Below, piece after piece: positions 1-7,569 of a DNA stretch of 12,854 nt (position 1 is its first letter; each line of letters opens with the position of its first letter). This DNA is from Ancylobacter novellus. Its GTDB lineage: Bacteria; Pseudomonadota; Alphaproteobacteria; Rhizobiales; Xanthobacteraceae. The notes under the pieces are model-generated. The model was not told where the DNA came from, made no database searches, and was given only the letters and a program-made list of their open reading frames with translations. The stretch spans positions 1 to 12,854 of the forward strand of contig QFQD01000088.1 of NCBI GenBank assembly GCA_003241485.1, given 5' to 3'. Both the position numbers and the translations under genes were made by a program.

Positions 1-603
<603 letters not shown>

Positions 604-651
604 GCGCGGACGGCGCGAGGCTTTCGCCCGCGGCCCTTGTATGATGCGGGC

Positions 652-1296
652 ATGAGCACCGATTCGTCCGACCGCGCCCGCGCCCTGCAGCTGACCCCTG
701 TTTCACGTGAAACAGAGGATCGCCTCGTTGCCATCGTCGCACTTCTGGAGAAGTGGCAGCGGACCATCAATCTCGTGGCGCCGGCGAGCCTGCCGCAGAT
801 CTGGACGCGGCACATCGCGGATTCGCTCCAGCTCGTGCCACTGGCCGGCGAGGCGCTGCGCTGGGTGGACCTCGGCTCGGGCGGCGGCTTTCCCGGTCTT
901 GTCGTCGCCTGCGTGCTGGCCGAGCGGCCGGGCGCGGATGTCACGCTGATCGAGAGCGATACGCGAAAGGCTGCCTTCCTGCGTGAGGCGGCACGCATCG
1001 CCGAGCTGCCCGCGACAGTTCTCCCGGCCCGTATCGAGCAGGTCGCGCCGAAGATCGCCGCCGGGGTGGAGGTGGTTTCCGCCCGCGCGCTTGCACCGCT
1101 GCCCAAGCTGATCGACCTGGCCTACCCCTTCCTTGCACAGGGCGCGACCGGCCTGTTTCTGAAGGGACAAGATGTTGATAACGAATTGACCGAGACAGCT
1201 AAATCTTGGAGAATCGATACCGAGATCAAGGAGAGCCTGACCGGCCATGGCGGGCGCATCGTGATCGTTCGTTCCGCCGCGCCGCTGTCGCCGTGA
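652..1296 (+). CDS. rsmG: RsmG (GidB), 16S rRNA (guanine-527-N7) methyltransferase
   Basis: The 214-residue product uses S-adenosylmethionine to methylate N7 of G527 in the 530 loop of 16S rRNA. The SAM-binding glycine-rich motif DLGSGGGFPG is at about residues 73-82, followed by LIESDTRKAAFLRE, where the acidic residue after strand 2 should contact the SAM ribose. The family-typical VSARALAPLPKL is near residue 140. I chose ATG 652; a TTG at 637 would add five residues (MYDAG) and has no better ribosome binding site. The length fits the family (about 200-220 residues). Residues 17-21 (VSRET) are encoded by a perfect parS palindrome, so this part of the protein is constrained by chromosome segregation. 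The gene sits between mnmG and parA, probably co-transcribed. Confidence 0.96.
   Translation: MSTDSSDRARALQLTPVSRETEDRLVAIVALLEKWQRTINLVAPASLPQIWTRHIADSLQLVPLAGEALRWVDLGSGGGFPGLVVACVLAERPGADVTLIESDTRKAAFLREAARIAELPATVLPARIEQVAPKIAAGVEVVSARALAPLPKLIDLAYPFLAQGATGLFLKGQDVDNELTETAKSWRIDTEIKESLTGHGGRIVIVRSAAPLSP
699..714. other. parS: parS centromere-like ParB-binding site inside rsmG
   Basis: The sequence is TGTTTCACGTGAAACA, a perfect 16-bp palindrome identical to the consensus parS site recognised by chromosomal ParB/Spo0J proteins. ParB loads here, binds CTP through its GERR motif, and slides and spreads to form the partition complex that ParA moves. The site is read in frame as Val-Ser-Arg-Glu-Thr in RsmG. 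It lies about 640 bp upstream of parA and 1.5 kb upstream of parB. I found no second perfect copy in the window. The match is seen directly; its function is inferred from the consensus and the neighbours. Confidence 0.96.
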
Positions 1297-1351
1297 CACT
1301 CGAAGATGACCTGCCAGAGATGAGCTCGCGCTCGCCATCGGGATCGCCAAA

Positions 1352-2209
1352 ATGACCCACGAGGTTCCGCTCGTACCTGCCGCGCCGTTCGCGGCGCCCC
1401 GCGTTCTTGCGCTCGCCAACCAGAAGGGGGGCGTGGGCAAGACGACGACGGCGATCAATCTCGGCACGGCGCTGGCTGCCATTGGCGAGACCGTGCTGAT
1501 CGTCGATCTCGATCCGCAGGGCAATGCCTCGACGGGCCTCGGCATTGATCGCCGCAGCCGGCTGGTGTCGACCTATGACGTGCTGACCGGCAATGCACAT
1601 CTGCGCGAAGCGGTGCTTGAGACGGCAGTGCCCCGGCTCCACATCGCGCCCTCGACGATGGATCTCTCCGGCCTGGAGCTGGAGCTTGCCTCGGCGCGCG
1701 ACCGCGCCTACCGGCTGCGGGACGCCATCCATACGTTGAACGGCGCGGAACCGTTGCAGGAGCGTAACGATCCCCATTATACCTATGTGCTGATCGACTG
1801 CCCGCCTTCGCTCAACCTGATTACGGTCAATGCGATGGCGGCGGCGAATGCGATCCTGGTGCCGCTACAATGCGAGTTCTTCGCGCTGGAGGGTCTCTCC
1901 CAGCTGCTGAAGACGGTGGAGCAGGTGCGCACCACGCTGAATCCCGGTCTCAGCATCCACGGCATCGTGCTGACCATGTTCGATTCCCGCAACAACCTCT
2001 CGACCCAGGTCGTCGAGGATGTGCGGCAGTTCATGGGCGACAAAGTCTATGAGACGATCATCCCACGCAATGTGCGGGTGTCCGAGGCGCCGTCCTATGG
2101 CAAGCCGGTGCTGCTCTACGATCTCAAATGCGTGGGGTCGCAGGCCTATCTTCGTCTGGCATCCGAAATAATTCAGCGTGAGCGCGCCCTGCGCGCGGCG
2201 GCAGCGTAG
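1352..2209 (+). CDS. parA: ParA (Soj), chromosome partitioning ATPase
   Basis: This 285-residue deviant-Walker ATPase dimerises on ATP, coats the nucleoid non-specifically, and is stimulated by ParB-parS complexes. The resulting gradient moves the newly copied origin toward the cell pole. The deviant Walker A motif KGGVGKTT is at residues 25-32, with both the signature and catalytic lysines. Walker A' (VDLDPQGNAS) follows near residue 52 and Walker B (YVLIDCPPSL) near residue 150. The N-terminal extension before the first strand is short (about 16 residues) with no helix-turn-helix, so this is the chromosomal small ParA type, not the plasmid type Ia. ATG 1352 is preceded by a modest GGGA at 1340-1343. 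The stop TAG overlaps the parB ribosome binding site, so parA and parB are probably translated from one message. Confidence 0.97.
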   Translation: MTHEVPLVPAAPFAAPRVLALANQKGGVGKTTTAINLGTALAAIGETVLIVDLDPQGNASTGLGIDRRSRLVSTYDVLTGNAHLREAVLETAVPRLHIAPSTMDLSGLELELASARDRAYRLRDAIHTLNGAEPLQERNDPHYTYVLIDCPPSLNLITVNAMAAANAILVPLQCEFFALEGLSQLLKTVEQVRTTLNPGLSIHGIVLTMFDSRNNLSTQVVEDVRQFMGDKVYETIIPRNVRVSEAPSYGKPVLLYDLKCVGSQAYLRLASEIIQRERALRAAAA

Positions 2210-2216
2210 GGAGGGG
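2208..2216 (+). promoter_or_regulatory. Ribosome binding site of parB
   Basis: AGGGAGGGG begins inside the parA TAG stop codon and ends 4 bases before the parB ATG at 2221. This strong purine-rich site fixes the parB start and makes coupling of parB translation to parA termination plausible. Confidence 0.75.
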
Positions 2217-2220
2217 CGCG

Positions 2221-3141
2221 ATGGCGATGGCGGAAGATGGCGGGCGGTCGCGGCTCGGGCGGGGTCTTGCGGCCCTGATCGGCGACATGGCTGAGATGAG
2301 CGACCTTGGCGGCGAGCGCCAGGGGCGCACCACGCCGCCCGGCGCGGCGCGCAAGGTGCCGGTGTCCTTCCTGCGCGCCAACCCGAACAATCCGCGCCGC
2401 ACCTTCGGCGAGGAGGATCTGGAAGATCTCGCCGCCTCCATTCGCGAGCGCGGCGTTATCCAGCCGATCGTGGTGCGGGCGGTTGCCGGCGCGCGCGACG
2501 CCTATGAGATCGTCGCCGGCGAACGGCGCTGGCGCGCGACGCAGCGCGCGGGCGTGCATGAGGTGCCGATTGTGGTGGTCGAGGTCGACGACCGCGAGGC
2601 GCTCGAAATCGCCATCATCGAGAATGTCCAGCGCGCCGACCTCAACCCGCTGGAGGAGGCCGCCGGCTATCAGGCGCTGGCCGAGCAGTTCGGCTATTCC
2701 CAGAACGATCTCGCCCGCGTGATCGGCAAGAGCCGCTCGCACGTCGCCAACACGGTACGCCTGCTCAAGCTGCCGGAATCGGTGAAGGAATATCTCGCCG
2801 ATGGCCGGCTGTCGGCGGGCCATGCCCGCGCGCTGCTGACGCAGGAAGACCCGGAAGGGCTCGCCCGCGCGATCGTCGAGCGCGGCATGAATGTGCGCGC
2901 CATCGAGCAGCTCGCGCAGGAACTCAACGCCGCCAAGGCGGAAGCGGCCGGCAAGCCGGCGCGCAAGGCCAAGACCGCACCCGCGCTTGACGCTGACACG
3001 GCGGCGTTGCAGCGCCGGCTTTCCGATGCGCTGGGGCTGCAGGTCAGCCTGCGGCACGAGGGCGAGGCGGGCGAATTGCGCATCCGCTATTCCTCGCTCG
3101 ACCAGCTCGACGAGGTCTGCCGGCGGCTTGCGGCCGGCTGA
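2221..3141 (+). CDS. parB: ParB (Spo0J), parS-binding CTPase partition protein
   Basis: The 306-residue ParB recognises parS, closes into a CTP-dependent DNA clamp, and stimulates ParA. The N-terminus has the conserved GRGLAALIGD region (residues 13-22), where the ParA-stimulating arginine is expected. The CTP-binding segment contains GERRWRA (100-106) and ENVQRADLNPLEEA (134-147). The parS-reading helix-turn-helix runs from about residue 160 to 183 (YSQNDLARVIGKSRSHVANTVRLL). The C-terminal dimerisation domain ends in SSLDQLDEVCRRL. A Lys/Ala-rich linker lies near residues 235-255. Its presumed target, a perfect parS, is 1.5 kb upstream inside rsmG. The stop at 3139-3141 is only 3 bases from the facing holA stop. 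Length and motifs are fully typical. Confidence 0.97.
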   Translation: MAMAEDGGRSRLGRGLAALIGDMAEMSDLGGERQGRTTPPGAARKVPVSFLRANPNNPRRTFGEEDLEDLAASIRERGVIQPIVVRAVAGARDAYEIVAGERRWRATQRAGVHEVPIVVVEVDDREALEIAIIENVQRADLNPLEEAAGYQALAEQFGYSQNDLARVIGKSRSHVANTVRLLKLPESVKEYLADGRLSAGHARALLTQEDPEGLARAIVERGMNVRAIEQLAQELNAAKAEAAGKPARKAKTAPALDADTAALQRRLSDALGLQVSLRHEGEAGELRIRYSSLDQLDEVCRRLAAG

Positions 3142-3144
3142 GCG

Positions 3145-4170
3145 TCAGCCGCGCCGGGCGGCGGTTGCGAGCTGAAACAGCGCCCGCTCGGCAATGGCCG
3201 GGCCGAGTGCGGCGTTGCGGCGGGCGGCCAGCAGGGCATCGTCCAGCGTGAGCAGGGCCGCTTCCAGGCGCGCGAGGCTCCAGCTGCGCAGCGCCTTCTC
3301 CACCAGCGGTTTGCGGCGGAAATGAATGGCCGGACGCGCGCCCTCGATGGCCCGCTCGGCGCTGCCGCCCGCTTCCATCGACAGCCGCATCTGATGCAAC
3401 GCCTGGCCGGAGCGGCACACCGATCCCAGCACGATGTCCGCGCGCATGCCCTCATGCGAGGCCTTGGCGAAGGCGACGGACATTTCCGCCGGCTGGCCGG
3501 TGAAGGCGGCGTCGGCGATTTCGTCCAGTGCCAGGCTTGAGGCGTCGCCCACAATCGCGCGCACGTGCTCGGTGGTGATGCGCGGCTCGCCCATGGCGTA
3601 GAGCAGCAGCTTGGCGATCTCCCCGCGCGAGGCCAGGCGGTCGCCGCCCAGCAGCGCCATCAGCTCGCCGCGGGCGTCGCGGTCGATGGCGATGCCGGCC
3701 TCGGCCGTCATGGTGTCGACGAGGCGGGCGAGATCGCGGTCGGTGTCGGCATAGCAGGCGATGGCGAGGCAATGCGGCGAGGCTTCGCACACGGCGCGCA
3801 GGCCCGTGCCGCGCTTGAGATCGCCCGCTTCGATGACGACGACGGCATCGGTGGGCGGGGACGCCAGCAGCGCCTCGACGGCGGGAATGACGTTGCGGGC
3901 ACCAACGCGCAACGAGATGACGCGCCGGCCGCCGAACAGCGCCACGGTCGAAGCCTCGTCGACCAGACGGCCGGGATCGCCGGAAATCTCGTCGCCGTCG
4001 AGGCGTATCAGGCCGAAAGGGTCGGTGGAGCCGGCGGAGGCGCGGGCGAGATAGGCGCGCGCGCGCTCGCGGACAAGCCCGGAATCCGGCCCGAACAGCA
4101 GAAGCACGGGCTTGAGCGGGTCGAGGCGCGAGAGCGCCGCCTCAACGTCGCCCGGACGAACCGCGACCAC
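3145..4170 (-). CDS. holA: HolA, DNA polymerase III delta subunit
   Basis: The 341-residue product is the clamp-loader subunit that opens the beta sliding clamp so that it can be loaded on primed DNA. The N-terminal VLLLFGPDSGLVRERA matches the conserved start of the delta ATPase-like fold, followed by FGLIRLDGDEI and DAVVVIEAGDLKRGTGLR. The length is close to that of E. coli HolA (343). The start is GTG at 4168-4170, 4 bases beyond the lptE stop on the same strand; a short AAGAG lies upstream. It is the last gene of the leuS-lptE-holA block and converges on parB with 3 bases between stops. No ATG lies early in the frame, so GTG is preferred. Confidence 0.93.
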   Translation of the reverse strand: MVAVRPGDVEAALSRLDPLKPVLLLFGPDSGLVRERARAYLARASAGSTDPFGLIRLDGDEISGDPGRLVDEASTVALFGGRRVISLRVGARNVIPAVEALLASPPTDAVVVIEAGDLKRGTGLRAVCEASPHCLAIACYADTDRDLARLVDTMTAEAGIAIDRDARGELMALLGGDRLASRGEIAKLLLYAMGEPRITTEHVRAIVGDASSLALDEIADAAFTGQPAEMSVAFAKASHEGMRADIVLGSVCRSGQALHQMRLSMEAGGSAERAIEGARPAIHFRRKPLVEKALRSWSLARLEAALLTLDDALLAARRNAALGPAIAERALFQLATAARRG

Positions 4171-4174
4171 GCGA

Positions 4175-4840
4175 CTAGCTCTTGGCGGGCTTCGCCACCC
4201 AGTTCGTGGAGGGTGACGTCGGCGCCGGCGCCGCGGGAGCGGGCGGGGCCGTGGAGGCGGCCGGCGCGATCAGGTAGGACACGACCTGCGTCTTGATCGT
4301 ATCCGCCGCGACGGTGGAGGCGCGGTTCTGCGCATCGCGGACCGCGCGAGCCGCGGCGAAGCGCTGATAGCCGCTGTCGAGCGACGCCTTGCCGAAAGCC
4401 GAGCCCTGGGCGATGGGCGGCACCGGAGCGCCGCCGGCCGGTACGGGCTTGGTAGTGTCGTAGAGCCGCCAGGACACGTCGACAGAGACCATCTCGACCT
4501 CGGGGATGCCCGAAAGCGAATCCACCACCGCCGCGACGGTGCTGTCCTTGACGGTCAGCTCCAGCCTGTAGGGCGCGTTTGCCGGATTACCGGCACCGCC
4601 GGTCAGCGCATAAATCAGGTCGTTGCGGACCTCATTGCCGACACGGCCGGCGACGAAGACCACCTCGATCTGGCTGAGCTTCTCCGACAGGTCCGTGCCG
4701 TCGGAGGCTTTCTGCATATACATCGGCTGGAAACAGCCGCTGGTCGCGGTGGCGAGCAGCCCGGCACAGGCAAGCCCGAGCAGGCGGCGGCGGGACGGAA
4801 GCGGGTTCATCCGGGCGGTCATCCGTTCAGGCAACGACAT
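4175..4840 (-). CDS. lptE: LptE, LPS-assembly outer-membrane lipoprotein
   Basis: LptE plugs the LptD barrel and helps place lipopolysaccharide in the outer leaflet of the outer membrane. The 221-residue product begins with a basic region, a hydrophobic stretch (LLGLACAGLLATAT) and a lipobox ending at Cys36, followed by FQPMY, close to the CGFxPLY start of mature alphaproteobacterial LptE. The -3 lipobox residue is Thr rather than Leu. A SRRRLLG stretch before the hydrophobic core resembles a Tat motif, but the consensus is incomplete. ATG 4840 is preferred because AGAGGA precedes it, but it gives a long n-region; ATG 4822 or 4810 would give a more usual signal peptide. The C-terminus is Ala/Pro-rich (about 195-210). 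It overlaps leuS by 14 bases, which suggests translational coupling. Confidence 0.88.
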   Translation of the reverse strand: MSLPERMTARMNPLPSRRRLLGLACAGLLATATSGCFQPMYMQKASDGTDLSEKLSQIEVVFVAGRVGNEVRNDLIYALTGGAGNPANAPYRLELTVKDSTVAAVVDSLSGIPEVEMVSVDVSWRLYDTTKPVPAGGAPVPPIAQGSAFGKASLDSGYQRFAAARAVRDAQNRASTVAADTIKTQVVSYLIAPAASTAPPAPAAPAPTSPSTNWVAKPAKS

Positions 4841-7463
4841 TCACGATCCTCTGCGGCACCACGATGATACGCTTTGGCGGGCGTCCGTCGAGTGCCTGCG
4901 CTATGAGATCGAGGGCGAGGACGGCTTTCTCAACCTCGGCGGGGCTGGCATCCTTCGGCACGGCGATCTCGCCACGGCGCTTGCCATTGATTTGAATCGG
5001 CAGCGTAACGGTGTCGTCGACCAGCAAAGCGGGATCCACCGCCGGCCAGGAGGCCGTTGCGGCAAGGCCCTGGCGGCCGAGCAGGGTCCAGCATTCCTCG
5101 GCCAGATGCGGCACCATCGGCGCGGTCACGGCAACGAGGAACGAGGCCGCCTCGCGCAGCGCAAAGGACATGTCCGGAGCGAGCGCACCTGCCGCAGAGG
5201 CCTTGCGGCCGGCAAGGAGGGCGTCGCCGAACTGATTGGCGAAGCTGTGCACGCGGGCGACGGCGACATTGAAGCGCAGGCGCTCGACGTCTTCCTCGAC
5301 CTGCGCTGCCAGACGGTGCGTGGCGCGGCGCAGCTCGGTCGATTCGGCACCGAAACTGTCAGGCGCGACGGCCTCCGCCGGCACCAGCGCGACGGCGTCG
5401 CCGACCAGACGCCAGATACGCTGGGCGAAGCGCCAGGCGCCCTCGATGCCGCGATCGGTCCATTCGCTGTCGCGCTCGGGCGGGGTGTCGGACAGCATGA
5501 ACCAGCGCGCCGCGTCGACGCCATAGGTGTCGGCGACGACTTCCGGCGGCACCACATTGCGCTTGGACTTCGACATCTTCTCCGGCGCACCGACGGTGAC
5601 CGGCTCATCCGTACCCACGCGGACGGCCGTGCCGTCCGGGCGCTTCTCGACCTCTTCCGGGAACAGCCATTTGCCGGCCGCGTCCTTATAGGTCTCGTGG
5701 ACGATCATGCCTTGCGTGAACAGGCCGGCGAAGGGCTCCTTGACGGAGACCCGGCCGAGCTTCTGCAGCGTGCGGATGAAGAAGCGCGAATAGAGCAGGT
5801 GAAGGATCGCGTGCTCGATGCCGCCAATATACTGGTCGACCGGCAGCCAGTGGTCGGCGGCCGCTTTCTGCAGCGGCGCGGTGCCCGGCTCGGAGGCGAA
5901 GCGGGCGAAGTACCAGGACGAATCCACGAAGGTGTCCATGGTGTCGGTTTCACGCCGCGCCTTGGCCCCGCATTGCGGGCAGTCGACATGCTTCCAGGTC
6001 GGGTGGCGGTCCAGCGGATTGCCGGGCTGGTCGAAGGTGACGTCGTCCGGCAGGCGGACGGGGAGCTGATCCTCCGGCACGGGGACAGGGCCGCAGGCGT
6101 CGCAATGGATGATCGGGATCGGGCAGCCCCAATAGCGCTGGCGCGAAATGCCCCAGTCGCGCAGGCGGTAATTGACCGCCCGCTCGCCCACCGGCGCCTG
6201 GCCGAGGATCTCGTTCTCCAGCTTCAGCGCCACCGCCTGCTTGGCGTCCGGCACGGAGCGTCCGTCGAGGAAGCGCGAATTGAACAGCGTGCCGTCGCCC
6301 TCATAGGGGCCGTCCACCACCGAGAAGGTCGCGGGGTCGGTGTCCGGCGGCAGTACGACGGGGGTGATCGGCAGGCCGTATTTGCTGGCGAAGTCGTGGT
6401 CGCGCTGGTCGTGCGCCGGGCAGCCGAAAATGGCGCCGGTGCCGTATTCCATCAGCACGAAATTGGCGACATAGACCGGCACCGGCTCGCCGCCGAGCGG
6501 GTGCAGCGCGGTGAGGCCGGTGTCGAAGCCCATCTTCTCCTGGGTCTCGATCTCGGCGGTCGAGGTGCCGCCGCGCCGGCATTCCTCGATGAAGGCCTTG
6601 AGCTCCGGGCGCTCGGCCGCCAGCGCCTCGCTCAGCGGGTGGCCGGGCGAGAGGGCGAGGAAGGAAGCGCCGAACAGGGTGTCGGGGCGGGTGGTGTAGA
6701 CGCGCACCTCGTCACGCACCTCGGGCGGCAGCCCGGCGGGCACATTGGCCAGCCGGAAGCGCACATGCAGGCCCTCGGAACGGCCGATCCAGTTGCGCTG
6801 CATCAGCCGCACCTTGTCGGGCCAGCGATGCTCCAGCGTGTCGAGGCCGGCGAGCAGCTCCTCGGAGGCGTCGGAAATGCGGAAGAACCATTGCGCCAGC
6901 TTGCGGCGCTCGACCAGCGCGCCCGAGCGCCAGCCGCGCCCGTCGATCACCTGCTCATTGGCGAGCACGGTGTTGTCGATCGGGTCCCAATTGACTTCGC
7001 TCTCGCGCCGATAGGCGAAGCCGCCCTTCAGGAAGTCGAGGAAGATGCGCTGCTGCTCGCCATAATAGGAGGGATCGCAGGTGGCGATCTCGCGCGACCA
7101 GTCAAGCGACAGGCCGAGCAGCTTCAGCTGCTCGCGCATCGTCGCGATGTTCTCGTAGGTCCAGATGCCGGGATGCGAGTTGCGCTCGATGGCGGCGTTC
7201 TCGGCCGGCAGGCCGAAGGCGTCCCAGCCCATGGGATGCAGGACGTTGAAGCCCTTCATGCGCTTGAAGCGCGCGACCACGTCGCCCATGACATAATTGC
7301 GCCCATGGCCGATATGGATGCGCCCGGACGGGTAGGGGAACATCTCGAGCACGTAATATTTGGGGCGCGGGTCGTCATTGCGGGTGCGGTAGATACCCCG
7401 TTCGTCCCAGATCTTCTGCCAGCGGGGCTCGGCCTCGCGGGCATTGTAGCGCTCGGTGCTCAT
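4827..7463 (-). CDS. leuS: LeuS, leucyl-tRNA synthetase
   Basis: This class I aminoacyl-tRNA synthetase of 878 residues charges tRNA-Leu with leucine and edits mischarged products. The HIGH motif is at residues 50-53 and KMSKS at 629-633. The CP1 editing domain is intact, with YTTRPDTLFG at about 256-265 and AHDQRDHDFA near 350-359, the latter containing the Asp that anchors the amino group in editing. A cysteine pair at 454/457 and another at 495/498 look like a zinc-binding insertion. The end (LDGRPPKRIIVVPQRIVNVVA) is the tRNA-contacting C-terminal domain. ATG 7461-7463 has only a weak Shine-Dalgarno. The gene heads the leuS-lptE-holA block; a candidate promoter lies in the 102-bp gap upstream. 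Confidence 0.98.
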   Translation of the reverse strand: MSTERYNAREAEPRWQKIWDERGIYRTRNDDPRPKYYVLEMFPYPSGRIHIGHGRNYVMGDVVARFKRMKGFNVLHPMGWDAFGLPAENAAIERNSHPGIWTYENIATMREQLKLLGLSLDWSREIATCDPSYYGEQQRIFLDFLKGGFAYRRESEVNWDPIDNTVLANEQVIDGRGWRSGALVERRKLAQWFFRISDASEELLAGLDTLEHRWPDKVRLMQRNWIGRSEGLHVRFRLANVPAGLPPEVRDEVRVYTTRPDTLFGASFLALSPGHPLSEALAAERPELKAFIEECRRGGTSTAEIETQEKMGFDTGLTALHPLGGEPVPVYVANFVLMEYGTGAIFGCPAHDQRDHDFASKYGLPITPVVLPPDTDPATFSVVDGPYEGDGTLFNSRFLDGRSVPDAKQAVALKLENEILGQAPVGERAVNYRLRDWGISRQRYWGCPIPIIHCDACGPVPVPEDQLPVRLPDDVTFDQPGNPLDRHPTWKHVDCPQCGAKARRETDTMDTFVDSSWYFARFASEPGTAPLQKAAADHWLPVDQYIGGIEHAILHLLYSRFFIRTLQKLGRVSVKEPFAGLFTQGMIVHETYKDAAGKWLFPEEVEKRPDGTAVRVGTDEPVTVGAPEKMSKSKRNVVPPEVVADTYGVDAARWFMLSDTPPERDSEWTDRGIEGAWRFAQRIWRLVGDAVALVPAEAVAPDSFGAESTELRRATHRLAAQVEEDVERLRFNVAVARVHSFANQFGDALLAGRKASAAGALAPDMSFALREAASFLVAVTAPMVPHLAEECWTLLGRQGLAATASWPAVDPALLVDDTVTLPIQINGKRRGEIAVPKDASPAEVEKAVLALDLIAQALDGRPPKRIIVVPQRIVNVVA
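4847..4852 (-). promoter_or_regulatory. Ribosome binding site of lptE inside leuS
   Basis: On the minus strand AGAGGA lies 6 bases before ATG 4840 and within the last codons of leuS. It favours the longest lptE start over the two internal ATG codons at 4822 and 4810, which lack such a site. Confidence 0.6.
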
Positions 7464-7502
7464 AGGTTCGTCTCGGGCAGAATGTCTTATTGGCGGGCGT
7501 CG

Positions 7503-7523
7503 TCACGGCACCTTGTACCGTGA
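7503..7523. repeat. Short hairpin in the leuS leader
   Basis: TCACGG and CCGTGA form a perfect 6-bp inverted repeat with a 9-base loop, inside the 102-bp gap between the diguanylate cyclase stop and leuS. On the minus strand it is not followed by a T run, so it does not look like an intrinsic terminator. It would fall in the leuS leader RNA if the promoter at 7541-7569 is real. A stem this short can occur by chance. Confidence 0.25.
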
Positions 7524-7540
7524 ATGGGCGAAGGCGCGCG

Positions 7541-7569
7541 ACTAGGCACGAGTTGAGGCGTCGGGTCAA
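7541..7569 (-). promoter_or_regulatory. Candidate sigma70-type promoter of leuS
   Basis: On the minus strand TTGACC (7569-7564) is followed after 17 bases by CCTAGT (7546-7541). The -35 matches five of six consensus bases and the -10 three of six. The -35 overlaps the TGA stop of the upstream diguanylate cyclase gene. Predicted initiation would leave a leader of about 70 bases. This is inference from consensus only. Confidence 0.33.

Noticed and set aside
703..1545. 280-codon minus-strand frame opposite rsmG and parA
   Set aside because: Spans two well-supported genes and shows no domain; a compositional shadow.
5943..5955. GGTTTCACG in leuS as a second parS
   Set aside because: Only one half-site matches; the palindrome is absent.
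4623..7523. Very long plus-strand open frame opposite leuS
   Set aside because: Codon-register shadow of leuS; leuS has complete motifs, and the antisense product has no recognisable domain and is Arg/Gly/His-rich.
7464..7565. T-box or amino-acid attenuator before leuS
   Set aside because: No leader peptide with leucine codons, no terminator/antiterminator pair and no T-box sequence are visible in the 102 bases.
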